Notes under the pieces: generated by a model
The model's database searches: none
The model's input: only the letters and a program-made list of their open reading frames with translations
What the model was told of the DNA's origin: nothing
Part shown: in pieces, positions 47,095 to 57,945 of the stretch
Position numbering within the stretch: position 1 is the first letter of the stretch
Layout of the letters: the number at the start of each line of letters is the position of its first letter
Made by a program: the position numbers and the translations under genes
Assembly (NCBI GenBank): GCA_948146395.1
Contig: OX411558.1
Span: forward strand, 51,283,622 to 51,347,621
Source of the DNA: Fragum whitleyi
Lineage: Eukaryota > Mollusca > Bivalvia > Cardiida > Cardiidae
Direction of reading: 5' to 3'
Length of the DNA stretch: 64,000 nt

Positions 47095-47811
47095 TTAATT
47101 TCGCATTTCGATAGTAGGCCAGGGGAGAAATCTTAATGTAGAATCAAAACTCCCTCTTTCTCTGTTCAAAATGGAATCCACCTTATTGATCAATCGTGGT
47201 TTCCATAGATATTTCTTCATCTCAGTTTCTCTCCAGTCTCGGCACTCAAGTTTCAGTTTATATATATCTTTAACTTCTATCGATATAGAATCCATCATAT
47301 AAACAGTGCCATACCACTTTTCAATAACACATATTTCATTTATTTCTCTTAAAATATAGTCCCAGTACAGTTCTAATTGTTCTTTCGTTGTCAGCATTAA
47401 GCACTGGTGACCGAGTTCAGATAGAGCGGCTGTCTTACATCAATCACATTTCTTTTTAAAGACACTCGTCATAACGTAAATTATTTCCTGAGCACATAAA
47501 TCGAAATAAGAATTCAATAACGTCACGTATTGTGCATCCATCACCAAGGTAATGAATTATCGAACTGACACAGTTGCTCCAGATAGGATGGTAGTCCGAC
47601 GTTGTCAGAGTACTCATTTGGTTCCTGCTCTCCAAAATCAATCATTTTGAAAAAAAAAAAAAAAAAACCACACACACACACACACAAAAAAAAACAATTA
47701 TCGGCCCATTTTTCATGTTCTGTTAATGAGTCATCCATGGGTCCCCATTGTGATAACTTGACAACGCATAAAAAAACATTCGCAAGTATCGTTTTCGTTT
47801 GTGTCAAATAA
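47095..47811 (-). CDS. Unassigned minus-strand coding-like fragments
   Basis: Three adjoining minus-strand frames (47095-47397, 47456-47641 and 47541-47807) have protein-like composition. One has a Trp/Leu/Glu-rich stretch (KEQLELYWDY, ECRDWRETEMKKYLW) and another ends CTIRDVIEFLFRF. They are in different frames and separated by stops. The upstream one runs through an A17/CA microsatellite (47651-47695) that would encode poly-Phe. No family was recognised. Possible readings are exons of an unknown gene or a decayed copy. Confidence 0.25.
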
Positions 47812-48572
47812 CCCCGATGTCACCAACGAGTACTTACTTTGCCGTATTTGTTTAGGCCATGTTTGAAGTGTCTTTAAGGTTCATGTAAAGTGTTTGAGGC
47901 CCAATTTTAAAACAATTCATTTGCCAAGAAAATGGCAAATGTCCAGGTATATTATATAAAAAATTGAAGCTATTTATGAACACAAGGAATTAAGCAACAT
48001 AAGACTGGCAAAGTTATAGCGGTATAGCAAAACATTGTGGAAAAGGGACAGTAATGGATGGGTAGTAATGAATGAATGGATGGAGTTTTAAGGCCCGTCG
48101 ACAACTAAGGTCATGTTGGGCGCAAAACTTTTAAAATATCAAAAGGCGACGACCATATATAACAAAAATCTAAGATATTTATAACATAATAAAAGAAATC
48201 GCTGTAAATCGTGAAATAAAAAAATATGTAAACGGTAGAATGGATGGGTAGTAATTCAGTCTATACTTTGTTAAAATATGAGCCAATTTTATCCAACCAT
48301 CATGCAGTTGCTTGTTCTGTACAAAATGACCCTTTCTACAATGTTTTGGCTTTACCGCTACAGCTATGGCGGTCTTATGTTGCTCAACTGCTTGTGCTAA
48401 AAAATAGCTTCATTTTGAAATACAATATACCTGTACATATTGTTTTTTCTTGGCTAATGAAGCGCCCTTAAAATTGTGTCTCAAACACTTTTCATGAACC
48501 TTAATCGATGTTGGTAGAGCAAGTACCTAAAATGTTTATGTTGATAATCCACTTTACTTTCCATTAGTTAAC
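47812..48572. other. No gene seen; dispersed repeat fragment
   Basis: ATGGATGGAGTTTTAAGGCC and ACTAAGGTCATGTTGGGCGC at 48070-48127 match 45865-45915, giving a second copy of an unnamed short repeat. An imperfect inverted pair flanks 47880-48500 (AAGGTTCATGTAAAGTGTTTG at the left and CAAACACTTTTCATGAACCTTA at the right), so this stretch may be a foldback element. Confidence 0.45.
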
Positions 48573-48581
48573 TCAAATCAC

Positions 48582-48706
48582 CTTGGGATGAAATGAACAG
48601 TCTTGTGAATCCGTATAGTCTTTATAACTTTCTGGATGGCACTTAGAACATCGGAGTTCAGCCATTAGATAGTCGTGAAAATGAGAATTTTGTGATCTTT
48701 GTGAAC
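48582..48706 (-). CDS. Candidate internal exon, unassigned gene
   Basis: On the minus strand, TTTTTCCAG (acceptor) and AAG|GTGATT (donor) bracket 125 nt open in one frame, encoding SQRSQNSHFHDYLMAELRC and then a Cys-x2-Cys-His-x18-Cys-x3-His pattern. A zinc-binding role is possible, but no known domain was recognised. Its link to the exons at 49602-50223 is not established because the splice phases do not match directly. Confidence 0.35.
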
Positions 48707-49012
48707 CTGGAAAAACACCACTTAAAATACTAAGAGGAAAATGCTCAGTAGCATCAATGGCATTTTCACAATGTGTATTACTCGAGAAAAACGCAACACT
48801 TTCTGATGATGTGCTAGAGGCAAATGTATCGCAATTCACGATACCAAGCTGGTTTTAGGGTATCTCGTTCATTTTGTATAAATATTCCCGTTCTTGCTCA
48901 AACAATTCCTCTTAAATTCGCTAAATGGATCAGGTGGTGATCTTGACACATCTTCAATACAGTCTTTAAGGGTATATCCTTGATTAAAAAAGAATGGTTT
49001 GGGTTTAATACA

Positions 49013-49158
49013 GATTGATTGATTGATTGGAGTTTAACGCCGCTTTCAACATTATTTCAGTTATATCGCGGCGGCTGGAGCACCTAACAATGAATTCCTG
49101 GTATTTGTCTCACCAGTACAACAGTCTACGATTATCAACCCATTGGTGAGAGGGTTTG
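49013..49158 (-). mobile_element. Shortened tRNA-derived SINE copy
   Basis: GATTGATTGGAGTTTAACGC through CACCAGTACAACAG, then directly TCTACGATTATCAACCCATT. It has an internal deletion and no tRNA head. Confidence 0.7.
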
Positions 49159-49601
49159 ATACAGGTGTGGTTAAAATCCTTGTTTGCTTGCTTGGACAAC
49201 TTGAGTTTTTTAATCGTGTTTCGTGAAAACACTATTCAAATGACAACTCAGATAGAACTCGGATAACCACTGATCACATGTTGAACAGATGTTTTTAACA
49301 TTTTTTTTTACTAGAGATCGAATATTTATTCATTTTACTATTTCTAGAGAAACGAGATTAAAGATCTTTCGAATAACACATAAGTAAGTATTTCATTAGA
49401 AATGGTTACAGATTTGGAAGCGATCATGCTGATCATGATAGAAGTTCCATGACACGTTTTTTTAGATTTTTAAAGTCACAGAAACACTGACTTCAAATTG
49501 AATCGTTTTTCTTTTTATTCGATCTATATTGAATATTTCTAAATTCAACCAGTGCATATTTTAGTTTTGCTATATCAACTGCCGCTTGTGTCATTATTCA
49601 T

Positions 49602-50223
49602 CTAATTAACATGTCTCGAAAAAGACTCAATGTTGTTGACGCGGGATTGTATAGACGTACTTCTGGCCACAAAGGGTCTTGATGTCCCACACATCGATGG
49701 GATAGAAAGCTCTGTGTCAGAAGAGTTAGTTGACCCAGAAATGGTCTGAGTGTGGTTGGCTGGTGTCAATTGCGTTGTTGTCGTAAGATTTACCTGAAAG
49801 GGTGTAGCAAATAACGCCTCTGTTTGACTCTCGGGCAATCCCGTATACTAAAAATATAATACAGAAAAAGATATAAAATGATCCCGAAAGTCGATAAGAT
49901 ACATGAATTTTGAAAAAAAATATTGTATTAGAAAATATTTTTTAGAATATATAATATAAAAAGATTAATTTCAGATATTATTTCAAAAGTTTAGTTTTAG
50001 ATATAGATCTAATTTCAAAAGTTTAGGAAAATAAGAAAAGTTTAGGAAAATAAGAAAAGTCTTTAAGTATATAAATAAATCTAACGAAAAGACTCACCTG
50101 TTCTCCCTCTATTTCATGTTGTTCATAGGTTTCTAGTTGTCCTAGGCATTCTTTTAATATTAAGGCATCTGCACACTTAAACGAAATAGATTTAATCGTT
50201 TTAATCGTATGATCCGTCGGCAT
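49602..50223 (-). CDS. Unassigned two-exon gene model (about 123 residues)
   Basis: Exon 1 is 50223-50098 (ATG, 42 codons, donor CAG|GTGAGT). Exon 2 is 49847-49602, after acceptor TTTTTAG, and ends in TAG. The junction is phase 0 and both sides stay open. The product begins MPTDHTIKTIKSISFKCADA, is charged, and becomes Thr/Ser/Gln-rich in exon 2. It has no signal peptide or membrane segment. No family was recognised. An internal CAG|GTAAAT in exon 2 (near 49794) could give a longer, differently spliced gene. The product composition fits a real protein, but support is limited to splice sites. Confidence 0.4.
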
Positions 50224-50563
50224 TTACTTGAGTCAAAAATGTGTACCCATGCTTGACCATGCTGTTAAGCACACATCCCTCCCATACCCAAAGCGTCCTT
50301 GCACTTTTTGAAGAAATCCTTCACTGTCGTAAGTAGGATCAATGTCAAACTCTTTCACTCAAGTGTTTAACACGCATTCAAAAGTGGGCTATTTTATAAG
50401 GACAATGCTGATATGTGATTGGTTTGGTAAGCTATTAAACCCAACCTACCTTTTTCTGATTGGTCTTTTTTACTTTATAAGTGTTAAAATCGCTATGTCA
50501 TCGCATGTTTTACAGTTGGGATAGTTATTTAGATAAAAATATCGGATACAAGTAATAAATTAC

Positions 50564-50626
50564 CTATTTCTGTCACACCCACGTCATACCACATTCCAGC
50601 GGCCTTTGAATCTGGCGTCATAATGT
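50564..50626 (-). CDS. Candidate exon encoding a TPDSKAAGMWYDVGVTEI segment
   Basis: Minus-strand acceptor AAGACAG and donor ATAG|GTAATT flank a 63-nt open segment with clear protein-like composition. It is probably an exon of the same or a neighbouring gene as 49602-50223. The DNA between them (50285-50350) has coding-like frames with stops. No family was recognised. Confidence 0.35.
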
Positions 50627-50657
50627 CTGTCTTAAGAAAGATTATTTAATGTTAGTT

Positions 50658-50935
50658 TGTTAGAATGGGTTTTACGCGGCTTTCAACAATTTCGCAGTTA
50701 TATCGCGGCGGCCGGAGCACCTAACAATAGATTCCTGGTATTTCTATCACCTGTACAACCATTACACCCTTTCCTAGCCTCCGACTGCTATCTCACATAG
50801 GTTTACGATTATAGCAACCCATTGGTGAGAGACAAACGTCGGAAAGGATATTTACCGCCACTGGGGATCGAATCCACGACTTTCAGATTGGAAGTCTTAT
50901 GCCAAACCAACTGCGCTATGGTGGCGGCCAAGATT
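50658..50935 (-). mobile_element. Full-length tRNA-derived SINE
   Basis: Tail at TTTGTTAGAATGGGTTTTAC. The tRNA-like head at the right (50855-50930) has box B (GGATTCGATCCCC on the minus strand) and box A (GCGCAGTTGGTTTGGCA). AGATT(G)TTTAATG and AGATTATTTAATG flank both sides (50637-50649 and 50931-50942), a probable target-site duplication with one difference. Confidence 0.85.
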
Positions 50936-50942
50936 GTTTAAT

Positions 50943-53392
50943 GACTTTTTACGAAACAAACCTGCGTCTTATGTGATCAGTATGTTTTATTGGGGTGACA
51001 TGATGTCTACCTCTTTTGTTGTAAAGATAAAAACGTCAGATAAGAATTTGATTGATGAGTGAATGTATAGCACACATCTGCGTTTTGTCTGATAAAGTGG
51101 TCGTGAGAAAATATCTATCTAATATGACATCCCTCCAATCCTTAATCAAGAGTGTAAAATTGGACTATATATATGAAGAAAATAACATTGGGCTATATAT
51201 ATGAAGAAAATAACAATCAGAGATACTTCGCTGAAAAAATACGCTTAAAAAAAGATCGTTGTTTATAGTGTGGAATAATCGTTAAGTAAAAGGTTATTTT
51301 ACTTGGATGACGAAACTTTGTTCTTTTTTAAACGAGAAATGGGTGGAATAGACTGTGAAAAAGTTGTTCATCTGTTTTAATTTTACCCTCTGGCTACAAT
51401 CGATATTTTTTTTCGATGAATTATGCCCGGAAATTTTAATACTGGCCCTAGATTTTTTATGTGCGATGGGTGAATGAGAGATTTGTGCCATTTTATGATT
51501 TAAGCTCGACTGCTATAGATGGTTTGCGTTAATTAATAATTTGGAACTTTCGTCGATTTGTTATGATCTATTGACACAATTTAAGGGATACGCTTAAAAG
51601 AATATAACCTATTTACAACACTTTAAATTCGCCATGTTAAAAAATATCACACACGAAGAACATGTAATACTATCCACCTTTAAAAGTTTCAGACGATTAA
51701 ATAATCTTTTCTGATATATTTTTCTTAAAAGTAAAAGTCGGACGATTTTTGTGAAAAAGAGGATTGGGTATGTGAAATTTGTCTAAAAACTTTCCCGAAG
51801 GCATTGGGTATTGTAAAAATTCTTGTGTAACAATGTGTCTTTAATTAGCAAGTGAATAAACGTGTCAGATTATTATTGCTGGTTGTGTGAGTGTTGAAAT
51901 AATCATACCAATACCATTAACGAGTGTTTTGTATATCATGTGGATGAGATTCGATCCATAATGCACTACGAGTGTTATAAAGGGATGATAAGGCAAACGT
52001 TGAAACCTTGTTACGGTAAAAAAAATCACCGATACTTTTAAGAGGACCATTTAACTTTACCAGCATAACGGGATAGAACAGAATAAGGTAAAATTCACCC
52101 GGAACACGTCGGGACGCATCAAATATGAGATACATGTAAAATAGATACATGAAAATTATATACATATCACTAATACAAACGTGGAGATCAACCTTTTTAT
52201 GAGTTCAGTGTATATTTAGATTTAGACCTATTTCTAAAGAATCTGTTACTGTAAGCATTATTGAAGTTAGTCCAAGAGTACTTCTTTTTAAGGTTGTTTT
52301 CTTATGCCATGTGAAATGCTTTTGTAATTTCTCTGTGCATTTGAAAAAAGCCTCGGGATATTTTACTATCCTATGAGGAATCGCAGTTTAACTTAACTCC
52401 GGGACTTTTCTTGCTCTGAGATAAATCGTTCAGTAAGCTCTAAGTGAACTAACATTCAGTCCCAGGGTAGCTACGTTTCCTAGAGAAATTTATTATAGCT
52501 TTGTTACCTTCGTCATATCGATCTCATCCCAAACTGTTTAAATACTTTGTTGAACAATGGTTTTATGGCATTTTTGTTAATGTGAAACGTCCCCGGGTAT
52601 CCCAATAGTTCCTGGGGTGTCTCGACGTGTCCCGGGGTGATTATCAAGACCCGGGTAGAAGTAGTACCTAATTTTAAATCGAAGTCAAATTTCTACCGTG
52701 AATATTTTTTGACCAATTAGAGAGCGAGAATTATTCACTTTTTGTAGGATACCATTGTAGATCGAAAGAGAGGATAATGGATAAATTTCGCGATATTTGA
52801 GTTTTGTTCGGTGTTATTGTTTACATGAATGGTCAGTCTGATGAAAATCAGTTTTCCCTGCAACATGATGTTTGTAAAGATGCTAACATTGTCTGCGCTT
52901 TTGAAAACGTAGGAGTGTATAACAGTGACAATATAAATAATTTTGTGACATCTATAACATGTGATCGGTTCACCCAGTCAATTTTATCAATTGAAAATTC
53001 GCTTATGTTTCGGCAATTCCATCCATCAATGATGGATGAATAAATTCCCTCTCGGGCCTCACATGTTAGACCAGCATCATCCAGGGGCTAGTTTATCATT
53101 GACAAGGTACCCGTGAAAGGGGCTAGACGTACCACTCTAAGGATTCTGTTAATGGCGATATTATTATGTGTTACTGATTTGTTTCCTCGGAGAATAATGT
53201 TGTGTTCATTCACAGAATCACTGACATTAGCAGCAAATAAAACAACAGTGATCAGTGGTAGTGTTTGAGTGTAACACGGATTTATTTGAAATAGAAGTGA
53301 GACAAGGCGATAAGGGTAGGATCTATTTTGTTCAAAATTAAAGGTAACCCACTCACCTTAATCATCATCGGATATGTTGATACATGCATCGT
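50943..53392. other. No supported gene
   Basis: It contains a 79-codon plus-strand frame (52804-53043) and a 65-codon minus frame (51294-51491) of protein-like composition, but no recognisable domain and no clear partner exons. A short tandem duplication (GGACTATATATATGAAGAAAATAAC) lies near 51162-51210. The left end of the Polinton may fall at the right side of this stretch, but no terminal repeat can be fixed from one end. Confidence 0.4.
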
Positions 53393-54180
53393 TCAATGAT
53401 GGTGTTGTATACATATGCGGTTTGCCATTTCACGTTTTTGTCCCTTTCCTTTCGTCCCCCGCCTCCTCCGAAATTCATTTATTGGAGGTGGATAATACTC
53501 CAGCGTATCGCTAATAACCGATGGCATTGGCGTCTGTGCTAGCGATGCTGTATACGGTAGTGACAATGTTTGAGGAGGTGTGTCGAAATACATCTATTAT
53601 TGTGACGTCGATTGTGTCTGCGTCGAAATATACGTCTGCGTAAATGTTTGCGGAGGTGTTTAGGTTGACGTCGATTGTTGCGGCGATTGTGTATATGGCA
53701 TATTCGGAGTTTCTTGAGGCATTTGGTCCGACGTCAGTTGTCGCAGCATCGATTGTAGCAAGGTTGATTGTTTCGGTGTCGGGTATGTGTCGGAGACGAT
53801 GTTAACGGAGGCGTTAATCTTGATTCCGATTGTTGCGGCGATCGAATATATGGCATGTTCGATGTTTTTAAAGGCATTTTGTCCGACGTCAATTGTAGCG
53901 GGGTCGATTGTTTCGGCGTCGAGATATATGTCAGGGTCGATGTTTGCGGAGGCGTGTAGGTTAACGTCGATTGTTGCGGCGTTGGTATATTACATGCTCG
54001 ATTTTTCAAAAGGCATTTGGTCCTGACGCCACGTTTTTTGGCATCAGTTGTAGCAGGGACGATTGTTTCGGCGTCGGGATATATGTCAGTGTCGATGTTT
54101 GTGGAGGCATTTAGGTTAACGTCGATTGTTGCGAAAACGATTGTTTTTGCGTTGTAATATAAACCGGCACTTTTGTCATA
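53393..54180 (-). pseudogene. Pro/Thr/Gln-rich repeat-encoding minus-strand region
   Basis: About three imperfect 147-bp DNA units encode, on the minus strand, peptides such as TPPQTSTLTYISTPKQST and MPYTQSPQQST. A further segment ends in a basic RRRRGTKGKGQKRE stretch. Stops and frame changes break continuity. A donor-like AAG|GTGAGT (near 53360) hints at splicing. It may be a Polinton-associated structural protein of low complexity or a coding-derived minisatellite. The frame pieces are 53734-54009 and 53393-53593. Confidence 0.4.
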
Positions 54181-54526
54181 AGAGGTGTTTGGTTGAATAG
54201 TCGATCAGGTAACAATGTTGTTGGGTGCGATATAAAAGATTAGTAGTGGTAAAATGGTGTTTCGGTTTAGCCTTAGTACTAAATTTGAACATTACTGGTG
54301 GTACAGCGTAGCCTTAGTACTATTTTTAGCGTTGGTGCTAATTTTAGTAACAAGACGTGAATATAAGTAATAGTGCTAAATTGTGAAATGACTGTTTGAG
54401 TCTAAGTACTGTCGCGACTTTAAACTGGTTTTGCTCTGGATTTTCAATCATGTTTTTGATAAAAGACTTCGGCATTTCACTTTCCATTTTAGTTATTGAC
54501 TAATTGTGCGTAAGGTTGTGTAAACT
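54181..54526. promoter_or_regulatory. Region upstream of the integrase gene
   Basis: AT-rich, with AGCCTTAGTACTA repeated twice (54269-54281 and 54310-54322). No terminal inverted repeat can be defined without the other end. It presumably holds the integrase promoter. Confidence 0.35.
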
Positions 54527-55636
54527 ATGGATAAAGACGCAATACTACAGGATTATTATTTTAAACCAGGAAATCCAGCAGCTTTTACTGGGGCCACAAA
54601 ATTGTTTCAAGTACTCAAAAAGAAATATCCAGGTGTCTTTTCGTTGAAATACATTAATAGTTGGTTAAACAATCAAGAAGCATATGCATTACAAAAACCA
54701 GTTCGACATCGATTTAGAACGGCAAGCGTTAGAGTCGCTTATATTGATGAACAATGGGACATTGATTTATTGTCGATGATGAATTTAGCAGATGAGAATG
54801 ATGGAATACGTTATCTTCTTGTCACAATTGATATTTTTAGTCGAAAAATGCGTGTTCGTCCATTGAAAAATAAAACTGCAAAGGTAGTTTTAGAAGCAAT
54901 GAAAAGTATATTACGAGAAGTCAAACCTAAGAACATACGAGCTGACAAAGGTTCTGAGTTCACAAACAAATGGTTTAAAGATCTCATGACTAAGGAAAAT
55001 ATCCATTGTTATTTTAGCCAATCAAAGAACAAAGCGAACTATGTCGAACGTGTACAGCTTACGTTAAAAACTATGATTTATAGATATATGCGTCACGAAG
55101 GCACTTATCGATATATTGACAAACTGGCTGATATTGTTTCAAATTATAATAATATGCCACATCGTGGATTGCATGGTTTAGCTCCAAATGATGTAAATAA
55201 GACCAACGAAGCAGATGTTTGGGCAAATGTATATTTGAACAAGACAAAATCTCCTATAAATAAAAAACCCACCTATTCATTTAAAATAGGTGATTTAGTT
55301 CGAATAAGCTTCACAAAAGCTCCGTTTCGTCGTGCATATCAAGAACAGTATACGAGTGAGGTTTTCAAAGTCTCTAGGCGATTATTAAAACAAGGAATTC
55401 CAATGTATCGCTTGGAAGATCTAAGGAATGAAAGTATAAAGGGATTGTTTTATTCAAATGAGCTTCAAAAGGTAGATAAAGATGAAAACAGTCTGTGGTT
55501 CATTGAGCGCGTGATAAAAAAGCGGAAAAGAAAGAAAAAACTTGAGTACTTTGTTAAATGGCAAGGGTTTCCAGACAGTTTTAATAGTTGGGTAGATTCA
55601 AAAGACGTTAAAGACGTAAATGTCAGGGATAAGTGA
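54527..55636 (+). CDS. Polinton integrase with C-terminal chromodomain
   Basis: This 369-residue intact frame encodes the retroviral-type integrase that inserts the element. Seen: a Polinton-type N-terminal region with LKKKYP and SWL (residues 30-46); an RNase H-like core with Asp80 (WDIDLL), Asp140 (RADKGSEF) and Glu174 (ANYVERVQLTL) as a DDE triad; a KIGDLVRIS beta-barrel-like segment near 253-261; and a chromodomain at about 322-366 (LWFIERVIKK.., YFVKWQGF, SWV). The chromodomain probably guides integration to marked chromatin, as known for chromoviral integrases. The start ATG at 54527 gives the family-like N-terminus. The gene is followed after 2 nt by the next ATG, at 55639. It is undamaged, unlike most neighbours. 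Confidence 0.95.
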   Translation: MDKDAILQDYYFKPGNPAAFTGATKLFQVLKKKYPGVFSLKYINSWLNNQEAYALQKPVRHRFRTASVRVAYIDEQWDIDLLSMMNLADENDGIRYLLVTIDIFSRKMRVRPLKNKTAKVVLEAMKSILREVKPKNIRADKGSEFTNKWFKDLMTKENIHCYFSQSKNKANYVERVQLTLKTMIYRYMRHEGTYRYIDKLADIVSNYNNMPHRGLHGLAPNDVNKTNEADVWANVYLNKTKSPINKKPTYSFKIGDLVRISFTKAPFRRAYQEQYTSEVFKVSRRLLKQGIPMYRLEDLRNESIKGLFYSNELQKVDKDENSLWFIERVIKKRKRKKKLEYFVKWQGFPDSFNSWVDSKDVKDVNVRDK

Positions 55637-55638
55637 AC

Positions 55639-56064
55639 ATGGATCGCTTCATTTATGTAGAAAGCAGTGAGAGTAATAGTGTCTTTGAAGACAATAAAAC
55701 GACACAATTCAAGGTACAATTAAAGTTCCCGTTGTATCTTCCTGGAATCTGGAAAGTTGCAATTGTTGAATTTCACGCTAGTGAGAAGACTAAATCGAAG
55801 TCAGGAGATGCTTTATATGTGTATAGCGATTTATGCAGAGAAAGTATAATAAAGGGAGAGGAACGACCGCTCCTAAGACGTATTGAAAAGAGCGATAAAT
55901 CTAACTGGGACTCTATATTTGTTAATCCATTTTATTTAAAAGTGGTTAAAAATGAAGTAAGGGAGTTTAGTATTTATATCAAAGGAGAGGATGATGCAGA
56001 CTCATTAGACTTAGTGAAACCGGTGCGTTTAACACTTCATTTGAAAAGGTATCCATTTGTGTAG
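55639..56064 (+). CDS. Polinton small (penton-type) capsid protein
   Basis: Open frame of 141 residues starting at the ATG at 55639, two bases after the integrase stop (an upstream in-frame GTG at 55633 overlaps that stop and is less likely). It begins MDRFIYVESSES and has a Tyr-Val-Tyr-Ser-Asp-Leu-Cys segment and PLLRRI, both typical of the short beta-rich minor capsid protein in animal Polintons. Known: this protein adopts a single jelly roll and forms penton vertices with the major capsid protein. Identification is by motif memory only. The position between integrase and major capsid fits. Confidence 0.7.
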   Translation: MDRFIYVESSESNSVFEDNKTTQFKVQLKFPLYLPGIWKVAIVEFHASEKTKSKSGDALYVYSDLCRESIIKGEERPLLRRIEKSDKSNWDSIFVNPFYLKVVKNEVREFSIYIKGEDDADSLDLVKPVRLTLHLKRYPFV

Positions 56065-56073
56065 GGCTCAGCA

Positions 56074-56499
56074 ATGAAATTGTACGTACCGAATCCGCAA
56101 ATGTGGGTTGACTTTTTTGATAGACTTAGTACTGGTAAAGCAACTTTGAACCAATCGGGTGCAGGAAGAAGAGCAAGGGTCATCGCAATGGACAAGATAA
56201 AACCAGAAGATGAAAATAAAGTGACTGTTAATGCAGTATTACCAGCTGAGCAAATAGTTGCTCAGGCGAAATCGGAATTAGAAAGAGAGGATATTAACCC
56301 AAAGCTTGTTGAAAACATGTTTCAGTCGACTACTAGACGTTCGAAGAAACGCAAATCCAAGTCGCATTCATCACGTAAAATAAAACGCCAGAGAGTACCG
56401 AAAAAGAACCAAACAGGAGGAAAAAGACATAAAAACAGAAAGTATAAAAAACGTCATAATTCAAAAGGAAAATCGCAAAGGGACATATTTGAAATCTAG
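56074..56499 (+). CDS. Lysine/arginine-rich Polinton protein of unknown role
   Basis: Intact 141-residue frame, 10 bp after the small capsid gene. The N-terminal half is mixed (NPQMWVDFFDRLSTGK, GAGRRARVIAMDK). The last 55 residues or so are strongly basic with RRSKKRKSKSHSSRK-type runs. It occupies the slot of a virion protein next to the capsid genes. The basic tail suggests DNA binding, by analogy with adenovirus core proteins, but this is inference and no domain was recognised. Confidence 0.6.
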   Translation: MKLYVPNPQMWVDFFDRLSTGKATLNQSGAGRRARVIAMDKIKPEDENKVTVNAVLPAEQIVAQAKSELEREDINPKLVENMFQSTTRRSKKRKSKSHSSRKIKRQRVPKKNQTGGKRHKNRKYKKRHNSKGKSQRDIFEI

Positions 56500-56504
56500 A
56501 AATT

Positions 56505-57770
56505 ATGTCAATATTCAACGAGGAGCAGTTTAAAGAAGGTTTGGTTTCGGAACTAAACCTTTACGATTTACCGAGTGCTCAAACTAGTGTCAAAGATGTG
56601 TATTTCGAAGAGATTCGACCCTTATCACAAGTATCTGAAGATGGACCGTACGACTTTCGTATCAATGGACAAAACTCTTTGGATTATTTGGATTTGAGAA
56701 ACACTCAGTTGTATGTGCGACTTAAAGTGTTGAAAGCGGATGGGAGTCAGCTTGCAGGTGATAGGTGGGTCCTGCAAACCTATTTCTACAGTCGTTGTTT
56801 TCAAGTACTGAAGTAACATTACAAAACAAAGCCAGTGTGACATGTAATTATAATTCACACAGAGCTTATATTCACACACTTATGAATTATGGACAAGACG
56901 CTTTATCCAGCCAAATTGTGACCCAAGGATGGGCTATGGATGATGCGGATGCTCCGAGTGATACTGATCCTAGCGGAGCAAATGCCGGTCTAAATACGCG
57001 ATCTACTTGGATTGCTTCTTCAAAAACACTTGACTTACAAGGACCCATCTTCCACGATTTGTTCTCGATAGAAAGATTTCTATTGAATCAGGTAGATGTA
57101 AGAATAAGACTTTACAGACATCCTGCAAGTTTTGCTTTGATGGCCGCCGCATCGACAACAGAATACAAGATCGTGATAGAAGATATTTACGTCGTGGCTA
57201 AAAAAAATAAGGGTGAATCCAGCAGTGATCTTTGGGCATTCGAAAATCCTTGAAAAACAAAATGCACTCTATCCATATACCAATATCGAAATGCGTTCCC
57301 AAAGTATTCCATCAGGAGCCACATCGTTTAATTGGGAAAACATGTTCCAGGGGAAAAGACCAAACAAAATAATCATTGGACTGGTGAAGAGTAAATCTTT
57401 AAATGGAGATTACAAAACTAATCCATTCAACTTTGAAAACTGTAGCATTAATCATATCGCAGTATATGTCGATGGATTTGCAGTGGGTGGAAACCCGTTG
57501 AAAACAGATTTTTCTAGTGCGGATGGTACAGCAGTCACGAGAGCTTATACCAATCTTTTGCAAGCCAATGGAAAGTGGAGATATAACGAAGGGTGTGCAC
57601 TGGACAGAGACCATTTTGTTAGCGGCAGTACCCTTTTCGTTTTCGAAATAGAACCAAATTTTACACATCACGGAGAATACCTTTCACTCGTTAAAAATGG
57701 CAATGTTAGACTAAAGATTCAGTTTACAACCGCCTTAGCAGGTAAGATGAACTATAAAATTGTAGAATGA
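56505..57770 (+). pseudogene. Polinton major capsid protein gene, two frameshifts
   Basis: Three successive open segments together match the full-length double-jelly-roll major capsid protein of animal Polintons, about 420 residues. Recognisable blocks are LDYLDLRNTQLYVRLKVLKA, HRAYIHTLMNYG, RFLLNQVDVRIRLYRH, NPFNFENC and AVYVDGF. The frame shifts once near 56762 and returns to the first frame in the A-rich run near 57200, so both lesions are single-base-type indels. Known: this protein builds a PRD1/adenovirus-type capsid. The gene follows the basic protein by 5 bp. The frame changes may be genuine decay or base-calling errors in homopolymers. The starts of the second and third segments are not real starts. 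Confidence 0.9.
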
Positions 57771-57945
57771 AATTTTTAAAAGCTATATCGTATCGTTAAC
57801 AAACAATTTTGTATTTGATCCTTTTTATCGGGTGTGTTTTCTGAATATGCTTCTTTATATTTGCAGAACCTATGAATTGTATCGTTTATTCTGAGGGAGC
57901 AGGCTATTTTGAAATCAACAAAGAACGGGACATTATCATCCAAAC
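57771..57945. other. Short intergenic gap before the protease
   Basis: No gene seen. AT-rich. Confidence 0.4.

Noticed and set aside
54200..54526. Left terminal inverted repeat of the Polinton
   Set aside because: The right end is outside the window, so no inverted match can be shown. The boundary was left open.
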